From contig NC_007498.2 in the NCBI RefSeq assembly GCF_000012885.1, positions 992,001-1,056,000 of the forward strand: 64,000 nt of DNA, given 5' to 3'. The notes below the pieces were generated by a model, which saw only the letters and a list, made by a program, of their open reading frames with translations, searched no databases and was not told the DNA's origin. The position numbers and the translations under genes are program-made. This DNA is from Syntrophotalea carbinolica DSM 2380. GTDB taxonomy: Bacteria > Desulfobacterota > Desulfuromonadia > Desulfuromonadales > Syntrophotaleaceae. Shown piece by piece: positions 24,592-32,698 of this stretch (positions within the stretch are counted from its first letter, which is position 1; each line of letters begins with the position of its first letter).

Positions 24592-25779
24592 ATGTCAAAA
24601 CGAAGGCTGATAACAACGATAGGCGAGAGGATTCCCGGCACACGTTCCGGAAAGATCCGTCGAACACTTGACGGAAGGCAGGGGTTCACCCTGCTGGAGA
24701 TCCTGGTGGTGTTGACCATCATGGGCTTTCTCATCGCCATGGTGGCGCCGCGACTGGCCAATCTGTCCAACGAGGCCGGGGGCACGGTGTGTGACACCAA
24801 TAAGGGGCGCATCAGGAGCTATGTCAGCTCATTCTATGAGAAATTCGACCGTTATCCCAACCACGTTACCAATATGGTAATGACCGACGGAACCACTTTG
24901 GCTGCCGCCAATGGCGCGGATGCGGGCTATCAGATTCCCTACTGCTCGGACGACGACCCGGACAATGGGCCCGAAGTTTTGGCTAAGGGCCACAACAAGT
25001 TGTATAAATTCATGATTCACCGCCTCAACCAGGAAGAGGTCGATGAACTGAAAGCCCTCGGCATTACCGAAGTCTACAATCTCAACGACTACGCCGCCGA
25101 GGCCGACGGTCTCAACGGCGCCGCCGCCAACGGCCGCTCGGGGGCAGCTACGGATGGTGACCGGGTCAGCAACTGGGGTAATGTGACGGCCATCACAGAC
25201 CAGCGGCCTGCCATGGAGCCCTGCCCGTTGGAAGCTGGCGTGGGCGTGGCCATGTGCGGCTGCGGTATTGCTACGGTCGGCGGCACCGAGGTGACCTATG
25301 TTCAGGTCGAGCGGGCCTGGGCTGAAGAGGATATTTTCGGCCGCATCGCTTTTGCTCTGGGGCCGGAATCCGAGCTGGTTTCCTCCGGCATCGTATCCAA
25401 CGCGGCCCACTGCCCCGGTTCCATCCAGGGGGCGGACAATTTTTCCTATGGTGCCTACTATCTGGTTCTGCCTCGCCTGGAAGCCACGGCTGATCGTCTG
25501 GAAACCGCCACCGCATACAACGCCCTATGGGGTTCCGGCACTCTCGCCTATGCGTCCCTCTCTGCGGATGATCTGGAGGCGGTTTCCTGGCCCAAGGGAG
25601 GGGACACGCCTTCGACAAACTACAACATTACCAACAACGACGATAACTTCAAGGTTCGCAACGGTCTGGGGCTTGGAGAAGCCATGGAGCCCTGGGATTT
25701 CGACACCAACCGTCAGCGTTACGACGAGGTCTGGGGTGTTGACGTCATGAACGCCAATCACGTCCTCAATGGCGGCTGA
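24592..25779 (+). CDS. Large pseudopilin A (type IV pilin-like N-terminus)
   Basis: A 395-residue protein. A 31-residue basic leader ends in G at the prepilin peptidase site G/FTLLE, with the conserved Glu5. A hydrophobic helix follows (ILVVLTIMGFLIAMVAPRLA). The large periplasmic head is acidic and shares blocks with pseudopilin B at 26527: YQIPYCSDDDPDNGPEVLA, FGRIAFALGPESELVSSGIV, SNAAHCPGSIQGADN and LVLPRLEATADRL. Several Cys may form disulphides (CSDDD, CPLEAG, MCGCG, CPGS). AAGGAGG precedes the ATG. It is about twice the usual pseudopilin length. It probably forms the filament or its tip for the downstream assembly system. Confidence 0.85.
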   Translation: MSKRRLITTIGERIPGTRSGKIRRTLDGRQGFTLLEILVVLTIMGFLIAMVAPRLANLSNEAGGTVCDTNKGRIRSYVSSFYEKFDRYPNHVTNMVMTDGTTLAAANGADAGYQIPYCSDDDPDNGPEVLAKGHNKLYKFMIHRLNQEEVDELKALGITEVYNLNDYAAEADGLNGAAANGRSGAATDGDRVSNWGNVTAITDQRPAMEPCPLEAGVGVAMCGCGIATVGGTEVTYVQVERAWAEEDIFGRIAFALGPESELVSSGIVSNAAHCPGSIQGADNFSYGAYYLVLPRLEATADRLETATAYNALWGSGTLAYASLSADDLEAVSWPKGGDTPSTNYNITNNDDNFKVRNGLGLGEAMEPWDFDTNRQRYDEVWGVDVMNANHVLNGG

Positions 25780-25810
25780 TGATTATGTCCTGAAGTGGAA
25801 TTTCCTCTCA

Positions 25811-25848
25811 GCAAGCAAGGGGCGCTGTCTCGGCGCCCCTTGCGCTTG
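25811..25848 (+). terminator. Hairpin after pseudopilin A
   Basis: GCAAG-C-AAGGGGCG pairs with CGCCCCTTG-CGCTTG around a short loop, 30 bases after the stop. The T tract is poor, so it may stabilise the mRNA end or allow read-through. Confidence 0.5.
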
Positions 25849-25893
25849 TCTGTCGGCTTGACAGATTCCGGTGAGGTTAAGCAGATAACTTTC

Positions 25894-25914
25894 GACCAGT
25901 GACCAGTGACCAGT
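25894..25914. repeat. Three tandem copies of GACCAGT
   Basis: Perfect 7-bp tandem repeat immediately before repeat copy B; such short tracts can change copy number by slippage. Confidence 0.7.
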
Positions 25915-25920
25915 GACGGC

Positions 25921-25968
25921 TTTTCAACTGACCCGCTGTGAGCATAAAAAAACCCGCGGCGAGTAGCA
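25921..25968. repeat. 48-bp repeat, copy B
   Basis: TTTTCAACTGACCCGCTG...GAGTAGCA, homologous to 24290-24337. On the minus strand it forms a CCGC/GCGG hairpin before TTTTTTT. The shared repeat plus the shared leader suggest the pseudopilin unit was duplicated with its flanks. Confidence 0.65.
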
Positions 25969-26047
25969 GGCGGTCGCGGATCGCGGTACATTCAGCACCT
26001 CTTTTGTTTAACGGACCTTAAAAATTCAGGATAGTCAAATACAAGTC

Positions 26048-26326
26048 ATGCTCCAAAAATCGGACCAGCATCGGGAAATCAAGAAAAAGCTGATGGACCT
26101 CTATACAGAACTCTTCCTTCACGAGGGCTACGGCTCCCTGCGGGTGCAGATGCGCTTTCTAAAGCGCGGGCAGAAGGAGATCGTTCTGGTCTGCGGCAAG
26201 GAATATCGTTACGTGGTCGATTATTCGGTAGAAGCGGCGGCTGCCAAGGGCTCGTCCGGAACCTCGGATGTGGAAGAGCGGGCCGTAGATGTGGCGGGAC
26301 TCAGTTGCCGCAAAAGCAGTACATAA
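26048..26326 (+). CDS. Small conserved protein, paralogue of the protein at 16245
   Basis: A 92-residue protein. Residues ~18-60 match the 60-residue protein at 16245-16427 (HEGYGSLRVQMRFLKRGQKE, CGKEYRYVVDY). A C-terminal extension of ~30 residues is Ala/Ser-rich and low in complexity (EAAAAKGSSGTSDVEE), ending in CRKSST. It sits between the two pseudopilins on the same strand. The function is unknown; the paralogue is iron-regulated, so this copy may have been recruited to the filament locus. Confidence 0.7.
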   Translation: MLQKSDQHREIKKKLMDLYTELFLHEGYGSLRVQMRFLKRGQKEIVLVCGKEYRYVVDYSVEAAAAKGSSGTSDVEERAVDVAGLSCRKSST

Positions 26327-26381
26327 ATTCTTTTGGGAAAGGAGGTGGTGGCGGGCGCGGCCTGCTGTTGCCGGGCATCGA

Positions 26382-26513
26382 AAAAAGACAGTCGGATATT
26401 ACAAGCAGGCTGCATGGGCAGCCTGGCGGGCCGGCTGGCTGATATGGGATGGGTCTATGTATCGGATGGACAAGGTTCCTGAGGGTGGGACGATCCTCCA
26501 CGTCACCAAGTGA
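26382..26513 (+). other. Conserved leader of the second pseudopilin gene (RNA element or short frame)
   Basis: Homologous to 24448-24591. The hairpin CAGGCTG-CATGGG-CAGCCTG (26406-26425) covaries with the other copy. A second shared segment is GGTTCCTGAGGGTGGGACG. The stretch is open as the end of a 74-codon frame from 26289 (AAWAAWRAGWLIWDG, VPEGGTILHVTK) that stops 13 bases before the pseudopilin ATG. Both readings remain possible. Confidence 0.5.
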
Positions 26514-26526
26514 GGTGTAACAAGAT

Positions 26527-27651
26527 ATGTTGAAAAAGATGCGTAAAAAAATGCAGAACCAGCAAGGTTTCACCCTGCTGGAAATCCTGGTCGTACTGAC
26601 CATCATGGGTTTCCTTATCGCCATGGTTGCGCCGCGCCTGGCCGGCATCTCCGGCGACGCCGTCGACACCGTGTGCGATACCAACCAGAACCGCATGGTT
26701 ACCTACATGTCGAGCTTCTTCGAGAAGACCAGCCGCTTCCCCAACAAGCTGACCAACCTGGTGGAAGAAACGGGCGCCAACACCTACCAGATCCCGGCGG
26801 TTTCGGACGGTGATCCGGATAACGGCCCGGAAACCCTGGCTGCCGAGTTCAACGAGCGCAACCATTTCGCCATCCATTACCTGAATGACGATGAGGTCGC
26901 GGAACTCAAAGGCATGGGAATTGTTGCCCTGCTCAACCTCAATGCTTATGACGCCTACCTTGAAGATGGTTCCGCCATCAAGTCTGATTACGATGAAACT
27001 GCCGCCACCGGGCCCAACGATGCGGATCTGGCTGCTTCGGTTACCAAGGCGCCGACCATGGAAAAGGTCACCTTGCCGACCGATACGGCAACCACTCCCT
27101 TTGCCGTGGCCATGATCGGAATAGGGGTTGACGATGCTGGCACCTGGCAGGCCAATACCGATACCGAACGCGGTTGGGGCGAGCCTGACGGGTTCGGCCG
27201 CATCGTGCTGGGTATGGGCCCCGAGTGCTCTCTGGTCACCTCCGGCATTGTCAGCAACGCTGCTCATTGCCCTGGCGGCATCCAGAACGCCGACAACGCC
27301 ACCTACAACGACTACAACCTGGTGTTGCCCCGCCTGGCTGCAACCGCGGAGCGCATCGACGGAACGGCTACGCCGTTCAGCACCATCGACGGTGACAATA
27401 CTACTGACGGTGTGCAGGTGGCTGCCGTAGCCTATGATGACGCACCTGGCGCGGATTATGACTATGTGACGAACGACGACAACCTGCGCTATCGTCAGTT
27501 CACCATTAGTGAAGGTCAGGAATCCTGGCAGTATGCCACCCAGTGCCCCGAAGGCCACATGTATCCCGAGGATGACGGCGAATTCTGGGGTGTCGATTTC
27601 AACCCGACTGCTGCTGACGGTGGTCCGTCCGCTGGCGCCATTAACGGCTAA
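26527..27651 (+). CDS. Large pseudopilin B, paralogue of pseudopilin A
   Basis: A 374-residue protein with a short leader MLKKMRKKMQNQQG cut before FTLLE and a helix nearly the same as in pseudopilin A (ILVVLTIMGFLIAMVAPRLA). The head shares YQIPAVSDGDPDNGPETLA, FGRIVLGMGPECSLVTSGIV, SNAAHCPGGIQNADN and LVLPRLAATAERI. It ends WGVDFNPTAADGGPSAGAIN. The head is rich in Asp/Asn and acidic. GAGGTG lies nine bases before the ATG, and a strong terminator follows (27676-27704). This gene or gene A could be the major subunit, the other minor; the sequence cannot decide. Confidence 0.85.
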   Translation: MLKKMRKKMQNQQGFTLLEILVVLTIMGFLIAMVAPRLAGISGDAVDTVCDTNQNRMVTYMSSFFEKTSRFPNKLTNLVEETGANTYQIPAVSDGDPDNGPETLAAEFNERNHFAIHYLNDDEVAELKGMGIVALLNLNAYDAYLEDGSAIKSDYDETAATGPNDADLAASVTKAPTMEKVTLPTDTATTPFAVAMIGIGVDDAGTWQANTDTERGWGEPDGFGRIVLGMGPECSLVTSGIVSNAAHCPGGIQNADNATYNDYNLVLPRLAATAERIDGTATPFSTIDGDNTTDGVQVAAVAYDDAPGADYDYVTNDDNLRYRQFTISEGQESWQYATQCPEGHMYPEDDGEFWGVDFNPTAADGGPSAGAING

Positions 27652-27675
27652 GGCATGACGTTTGGCAAAACAACC

Positions 27676-27704
27676 GGCGGGGAGGGCACCCTCCCCGCCT
27701 TTTT
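27676..27704 (+). terminator. Rho-independent terminator after pseudopilin B
   Basis: GGCGGGGAGG-GCAC-CCTCCCCGCC followed by TTTTTC, 25 bases after the stop. It separates abundant pseudopilin expression from the assembly genes. Confidence 0.85.
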
Positions 27705-27850
27705 CTCCGGCTTGAGCGGGGCGGTGAAAAGTCGTTTCCCCCTTCCGCTGAATCCGGAGAAAGCCGAAGGCCCGGTTGGCCCGCACACCGCGTATTTTTA
27801 CAGATTGAACACAGAGAACGGTTATAAGGGCGGATTGTTCGATCCCGATA

Positions 27851-29956
27851 ATGGATGTCGGCACCATGAATAAACCAGACAGATACCACAAACAGGCGCA
27901 GTCCGGCTTCACCCTGCTGGAAATGCTGCTCGTCCTGTTTATCCTCGGCATGCTCGCGGCTCTGGTGGTGCCGGCCATGGGGCGTCTCGATGATCATGAA
28001 CGTGAGCGCTTTACCCGTCAGCGTATGGAGCTGATCCGGCGGGCCATTCTCGGTCCGGATGACCGCTTCGACGCCGAGGGCCGGCCGATTGTCGGCGGCT
28101 ATGTCGGGGATATACGCGCTTGGCCGGACCTGTGGGAGGCGCGGGCCGAAATCAGGCCGAATTTCGTCGGGAGCGGCTGGGAGAACCCCGGCTCCATGAC
28201 CGCCGGCCTGGGCCAGGGTCCCGACTACACCCTCGACCCCGCCCTGGTTTTTTATCGCCCGTCCGGGCGTTTCGTCAAAAAGAAATGGAAGTGGTACCTG
28301 CCTTACCGCAGGCTCTACGACGATACCACCGCCAATGCCGACCATATCGGCGGCCTCGAAACCGAAAACGAGGGCCAACCGCGGGGGTTGTGGACCCGCT
28401 ATCCCGAGGAGCTGCCCGTCGACATCGGCAGTCACAAGGCGCCAGGGCTGGATCTCGGCGAGGACTGGAAGGGGCCCTACCTGATGCCGCCTGCGGACGA
28501 CAACGTTGCGGACGGCGGCCATTGGGCCGAATCCGATGATGAATATGGCGCCCTGGAACCGCTGTGGCACAACAGTGGCGCCCATGCCGGCAGTGAGACC
28601 TGGGAGGAGGGCAGCTACGGCCCGGCGAGTGAGCTGGGCGAGCATTTCGACGAGAAGGAGTCTTTCCGCCTGCTGCAGAGCAACGGGCGCCTGATCGACG
28701 GCTGGGGCCGTGCCTTGCGTTTTTTCATCACCGAGGATCCGGACTGGCCCGGCGGCACCATTTTCTGGATTCTTTCGGAGGGCCCGGACCGGGAGGGAAC
28801 CTATCCGAGTAAGGGCACCTGCGCGTCCCATGCCTGGAGCGTCGACGCGACGGACGTCATGGCCACGGCCTACGATGAAGACGATGAAAAGAATCTCGAC
28901 AACATCGTCGTCAAGCTTTACTCCCGCGACTGGGAGGCGCTTTTCGCCGCCGAGCAGGCCCGGAAGAAGGGGGATACCCGATCCACCCTCGAAGCTGTCC
29001 GCAAGGCTCTGGTGGGGCAAGCCCCCGACGGCCTCGACAGCGGCTTTACCGGCGACCTGACGCGTTGGCCGCGGCTCTTTCGCTGGGAAGACAACGGTAC
29101 CCCGGCCGATGCCACTGACGACTATTGGGACGACGAGAACGACGAAGCCACCCCGGTGGCCTACACCAAGGGCCAGCCGCGCGGGCTGTGGGCTTCGAAA
29201 CCCAACGGCAGCGACAGCGGCGACGACCTGGACGCGTCGCAATGGGGCATCGGCTGGCGGCATGCCTACCTTAAAGCCCCGGTTGGCAGCGACGGCCATC
29301 AGTTTCTGCGCGACGCCTGGGGGCGGGAGATACTTTTTTTTCACGACGCGACCAATGGCCTGTGGCTCATCCTGTCACGCGGGCCGGACGGGCTCTTCGA
29401 TTTCGGTGATACCGACACCCTTCCCGAAGGCTCTCCGGACGGGACCGACGACTATCAGGAACCGGCGTCCTTCACCGAGGCCGTGGACGTGACAAACTAC
29501 GATCCGACCGCTTCGCCGAACGCCGACAATTGCCATATCGTGGTTGCCGAGAGAGATTGGCTTCCCGGTTTTTTCAGGCTGCCGCAGCTGACCGTTTACG
29601 ACGCCACGGCGGGTATCACCAAGGCGCGTTTCTTTCGCAGCGACGGGGCGGCGGCCGGCGACGACCTGCTCACGGCGACGACCTTGGTGGATGGCGGTGA
29701 CAGCGACGGCAACGACGACTGGGTGGCGGGGGATGGAACTCCGGTCAATCCGGCCTTCAATTTTGACGACACCACCACGCAGAAGGCGGCCAGCGGCGCC
29801 CGCTACCTGGTGGTCTGGAATGACAACGACGGCGACGACATCCCTGACAGCGGCGAAAACGGTTTTACTATCCTCTATAACGTGACGGCCGTGGCCGGCA
29901 GCGGCGAACAGACGGATCTGACGATGGATGCCGACAACTTTGCGGCGCTGCCCTAG
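27851..29956 (+). CDS. Giant two-headed pseudopilin
   Basis: A 701-residue protein with prepilin motif SG/FTLLE (~19-24) and helix MLLVLFILGMLAALVVPAMG. The head contains two homologous GspG-like units. The first (~45-300) has RAILGPDDRFDAEGRP, GGYVGDIRAWPDLWE, GQPRGLW, DGWGRALRFF and WILSEGPD. The second (~370-560) has RKALVGQAPDG, GFTGDLTRWPRLFRW, GQPRGLW, DAWGREILFF and LILSRGPDG. The C-terminal ~100 residues include a calcium-type loop (NDNDGDDIPDSGENG). Such size suggests a tip or adhesin-like minor pseudopilin. The start may be the ATG at 27851 or at 27866; neither has a strong ribosome site. Confidence 0.8.
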   Translation: MDVGTMNKPDRYHKQAQSGFTLLEMLLVLFILGMLAALVVPAMGRLDDHERERFTRQRMELIRRAILGPDDRFDAEGRPIVGGYVGDIRAWPDLWEARAEIRPNFVGSGWENPGSMTAGLGQGPDYTLDPALVFYRPSGRFVKKKWKWYLPYRRLYDDTTANADHIGGLETENEGQPRGLWTRYPEELPVDIGSHKAPGLDLGEDWKGPYLMPPADDNVADGGHWAESDDEYGALEPLWHNSGAHAGSETWEEGSYGPASELGEHFDEKESFRLLQSNGRLIDGWGRALRFFITEDPDWPGGTIFWILSEGPDREGTYPSKGTCASHAWSVDATDVMATAYDEDDEKNLDNIVVKLYSRDWEALFAAEQARKKGDTRSTLEAVRKALVGQAPDGLDSGFTGDLTRWPRLFRWEDNGTPADATDDYWDDENDEATPVAYTKGQPRGLWASKPNGSDSGDDLDASQWGIGWRHAYLKAPVGSDGHQFLRDAWGREILFFHDATNGLWLILSRGPDGLFDFGDTDTLPEGSPDGTDDYQEPASFTEAVDVTNYDPTASPNADNCHIVVAERDWLPGFFRLPQLTVYDATAGITKARFFRSDGAAAGDDLLTATTLVDGGDSDGNDDWVAGDGTPVNPAFNFDDTTTQKAASGARYLVVWNDNDGDDIPDSGENGFTILYNVTAVAGSGEQTDLTMDADNFAALP

Positions 29957-30266
29957 TGTCCCGTGCGGGTCGTCGTGTCAGGTAGTTCCGGGTCCTATTG
30001 GTTTCTATCAAGGCGTATCGACGCAGCTCTGGCCTGAGTTAGGCCGAGAAGGCGCAACGCAGATAGCGGCCAAAAGGGACACAATTCGAAGACACGATTA
30101 ACTGCACGGGATACGAGGTTCTTGTAACGGCTTTTTTCGTTGTCGACAATAGCAACGATGGTGATAACGAAGTGATGACAACGACAAAGAAAATCAAGAA
30201 ACCTTTTTCTGATCCAGTTATGAACGGCTCCGTCGATAACGGTTCCGGTGGACGGAACGTTTTGAT
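29957..30266. other. Intergenic region before pilM-N
   Basis: 310 bases with no convincing gene, terminator or operator. A GTGTCCCGTGCGG string just after the stop also occurs at 24425-24437. The promoter of the assembly operon may lie here. Confidence 0.4.
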
Positions 30267-31778
30267 ATGAACCCAAAATTGCTCCAACAGAAAATCGTCG
30301 CTTTTGAGGTGACGGGCAGCGAGGTTCGGGCCGCCATCGTGGCTAAAAGCGGCCGGAAGTTTCGGGTGCTTGATTTTGCCTCGATAAAGCGCGCTAACCA
30401 TGAGGAGGATTTGCCAGAGGTGGATGCCCTCCGCCAGCTTGCCAGGCGCCTCAACCTGACCGGTGGCAAGGTGGTTTTCGTTACCCCTTTGGCGCGCGCC
30501 TTCGAGCTGTTCATGGACCGGCGGAAAATCTCCAATCTAAAACACTACCAGTTGCTGGAAGCGGTTCGGTGGGAGGTCGAGCCCTATACCGGCATCTCCG
30601 GGCAGAACGCCCTGCTTGGAGCGGAGCGCGAACGTAAACCCAAACTGGGCCCCGGCGAGATCGCGCCTGAGGAGAGCGATGAGCAGACAGTGACCGTTTC
30701 GGCCATCGAGCGCAATATCTATCGGGCGGCCAAAGCGCGCTTTAAGGCGGTCGGCTTCTCCCTGGTCCGCATCTACCCGCCGGACGTGTCGTTCTTCATG
30801 CCCCTGCACCTTGACGCCGGCGCCGCGCCGCGCGCCATTCTCGAGGTCGGGGAGGACTATTCCAACTTTGCCATCCTGCGCGGCGGCATCCCGGAGCAGA
30901 TCAACACCCTGAGTATCAGCCTCGATACCATCAGTTCCCACCTGAACGGCGAATCCCCGGTCGAAGGGCTCGAGGAAACCCTCAAATTTACGGTTCGCCA
31001 GGCCCCTTCCCAGGAGGCTCTCCTCGTTTCCGGCAGCGGCGCGGGCAACGAAGAGGTGCTGAGCTACATTGCCGGGTTCTGCCCCCATGGCGCCAAACCT
31101 CTGTGCCTGTCCCGTTCGGCCGCCTTCACCGACTCGGTGGGCGATGCCGCCAGCGCGGCTTTCGGAACCGTGGTCGGGGCTGGCGTGCGGGAGCTGCGGG
31201 GGGCGCGGGAACGGCTGATCGGCATCAGTGATCGCGAGGCCCTGGTGCCGCGCCTGAAAAAGAGCGCCTACCTCATGCCTCTGGTGGTTACGGGAATTTT
31301 CGTGATTTTCCTCGGCGGCCACTACCTGTTTATGAAGCATCAGGATAGGGCCTACAAGCAACGCATCGACGAACTGAGCGAACAGCTGAAATCCCGCAAA
31401 AGACAGGTAGAAAAATACGACGGTCTGCTCGCGCAACTGAAAAAGCTCGAGGCGGATATTGCCTTCACCGAAAACAAGATCGTTTTTTTCGAACGGGAGG
31501 CCGACAGGGTGATTGTCCACGTCATCGCCTGTCTGCGAGGCATCGGTGCCGTGGTGCCGGAAAACGTGGTCCTGACGACCGTGACGGGCGACGCCATAGA
31601 GCGGGAGTTTCTGGTCAGCGGCCAGTGCTTCGATCAGAAGGAGATCGGCTTGTTCGCCTCGGCTCTGCAGAAAAAGCCCTGGTGCGAATCGGCGGTTATT
31701 CAGAAGGTCGAGGCCGATGGGCAGGAAGGCGTGCTGACATTTGAGTTGACGGTTAAAACAAGGTTGGAAAAATCATGA
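30267..31778 (+). CDS. PilM-PilN fusion protein (GspL-like architecture)
   Basis: A 503-residue protein. Residues 1-~330 form a PilM actin-like fold (IVAFEVTGSEVRAAIVAKSG, YQLLEAVRWEVEPYTGISGQ, AILEVGEDYSNFAILRGG, ALLVSGSGAGNE, AFGTVVGAGV). A single membrane helix lies at ~333-353 (AYLMPLVVTGIFVIFLGGHY). A PilN-like part with coiled coil follows (IDELSEQLKSRKRQVEKYDG, VPENVVLTTVTGD). In most type IV pilus systems PilM and PilN are separate; here they are one chain, as in GspL/BfpC-type proteins. It links the cytoplasmic ATPase to the PilO/PilP periplasmic ring. It overlaps the next gene by four bases. Confidence 0.8.
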   Translation: MNPKLLQQKIVAFEVTGSEVRAAIVAKSGRKFRVLDFASIKRANHEEDLPEVDALRQLARRLNLTGGKVVFVTPLARAFELFMDRRKISNLKHYQLLEAVRWEVEPYTGISGQNALLGAERERKPKLGPGEIAPEESDEQTVTVSAIERNIYRAAKARFKAVGFSLVRIYPPDVSFFMPLHLDAGAAPRAILEVGEDYSNFAILRGGIPEQINTLSISLDTISSHLNGESPVEGLEETLKFTVRQAPSQEALLVSGSGAGNEEVLSYIAGFCPHGAKPLCLSRSAAFTDSVGDAASAAFGTVVGAGVRELRGARERLIGISDREALVPRLKKSAYLMPLVVTGIFVIFLGGHYLFMKHQDRAYKQRIDELSEQLKSRKRQVEKYDGLLAQLKKLEADIAFTENKIVFFEREADRVIVHVIACLRGIGAVVPENVVLTTVTGDAIEREFLVSGQCFDQKEIGLFASALQKKPWCESAVIQKVEADGQEGVLTFELTVKTRLEKS

Positions 31779-32311
31779 GGCAGCTGACGAAATTGGAAAA
31801 ATTCGGCCTGGCCGCGGCCATGATCGTCGCCGGTTCCTTTTTTTACATGAAGAATTTCTACGAACCCCAGGAACAGGCTCTGAAAAAGACCGTTGCCAAA
31901 CTCAACAAGGTGGTGGCCCAGGTCAACAACCTCAAGGAGGCGCCGTCTCTGATAGCGGTGCGCGGGCGTATTGCGAAGCAGAAAAAGGTTTACGAGGAAC
32001 TCCGGGAACAAACCGCAAACCTGACCGTCAAGCAGGGCACCGCCGATGAAATCACCGAATTGCTGGGCCGTATCAACCTCATGCTTGACCGCAACGGCCT
32101 GGCGCTTACCAAGGTGGAGCCCAAACCGGAGGTGGCGGGGGATTTTTTCACCTGGAACGTGTTTCAGGTATGCCTGAGGGGCACCTACGGTCGGCTGCTT
32201 GGTTTTCTCGAAGATCTCCGGGCCATGGACGATGCGGTCCGGATCGGCCAACTGCACATGGAAAAAGGTGACGATGCGCTGCTGCATGTCACCCTTGATC
32301 TGATGATCTGA
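31775..32311 (+). CDS. pilO: PilO/GspM-like alignment-complex protein
   Basis: A 178-residue protein. The N-terminal helix LEKFGLAAAMIVAGSFFYM anchors it. A coiled coil follows (LKKTVAKLNKVVAQVNNLKE), then a ferredoxin-like periplasmic domain (DEITELLGRINLMLDRNGLA, RGTYGRLLGFLEDLRAMDDA). The plan matches PilO. Its ATGA overlap with the PilM-PilN gene shows coupling. It forms the inner-membrane alignment complex with PilN and PilP. Confidence 0.75.
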   Translation: MRQLTKLEKFGLAAAMIVAGSFFYMKNFYEPQEQALKKTVAKLNKVVAQVNNLKEAPSLIAVRGRIAKQKKVYEELREQTANLTVKQGTADEITELLGRINLMLDRNGLALTKVEPKPEVAGDFFTWNVFQVCLRGTYGRLLGFLEDLRAMDDAVRIGQLHMEKGDDALLHVTLDLMI

Positions 32312-32365
32312 AAAGAACCAGGTGGCGAGCGCCCGATGGTCGTAAAGAAGAAAGAAAGGAAGTTT

Positions 32366-32698
32366 ATGCGAGCCTTCATGCCGGCCCTGATGCTGTTTTT
32401 TTTTCTGGCTGTATCCTGCGGGGCCACGGAGCGGAGTCCTTTTGATCGCAATCCGATCCTCGATTACGAACAGGCGATAAAGGGCTGCGAACTTCAGGGG
32501 GTGGTGATTACCCCGAAATTCAAGCGTATCATCCTTCGCTGCCCTGAAAACGCAACCTCTTTGATCTACGAGTCCGGGGACAAGGTCACAGTCAGGTACG
32601 GCAGCGCGGACCATGAATTCCGCATTGAGGAAATCCGGCCCCGGAGCGTTTTCTTTCGAAATAAAAAAGGCAAGCAGTACGAGGTGGAATGGAAATGA
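32366..32698 (+). CDS. Small PilP/GspC-like lipoprotein
   Basis: A 110-residue protein starting at the ATG at 32366 (AAGGAAG six bases upstream). It has a lipoprotein-type signal (FMPALMLFFFLAVSCGAT) and a short beta-rich domain (DYEQAIKGCELQGVVITPKF, KRIILRCPEN, DKVTVRYGS). Position after PilO and before the secretin is that of PilP, which joins the inner-membrane ring to the secretin. The family match is by position and plan only. Its stop overlaps the secretin start. Confidence 0.6.
   Translation: MRAFMPALMLFFFLAVSCGATERSPFDRNPILDYEQAIKGCELQGVVITPKFKRIILRCPENATSLIYESGDKVTVRYGSADHEFRIEEIRPRSVFFRNKKGKQYEVEWK

Noticed and set aside
26503-29344. Long minus-strand frames opposite the pseudopilin genes
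   Set aside because: They mirror high-GC coding sequence of proteins with obvious prepilin motifs; no domains are visible in the antisense translation.
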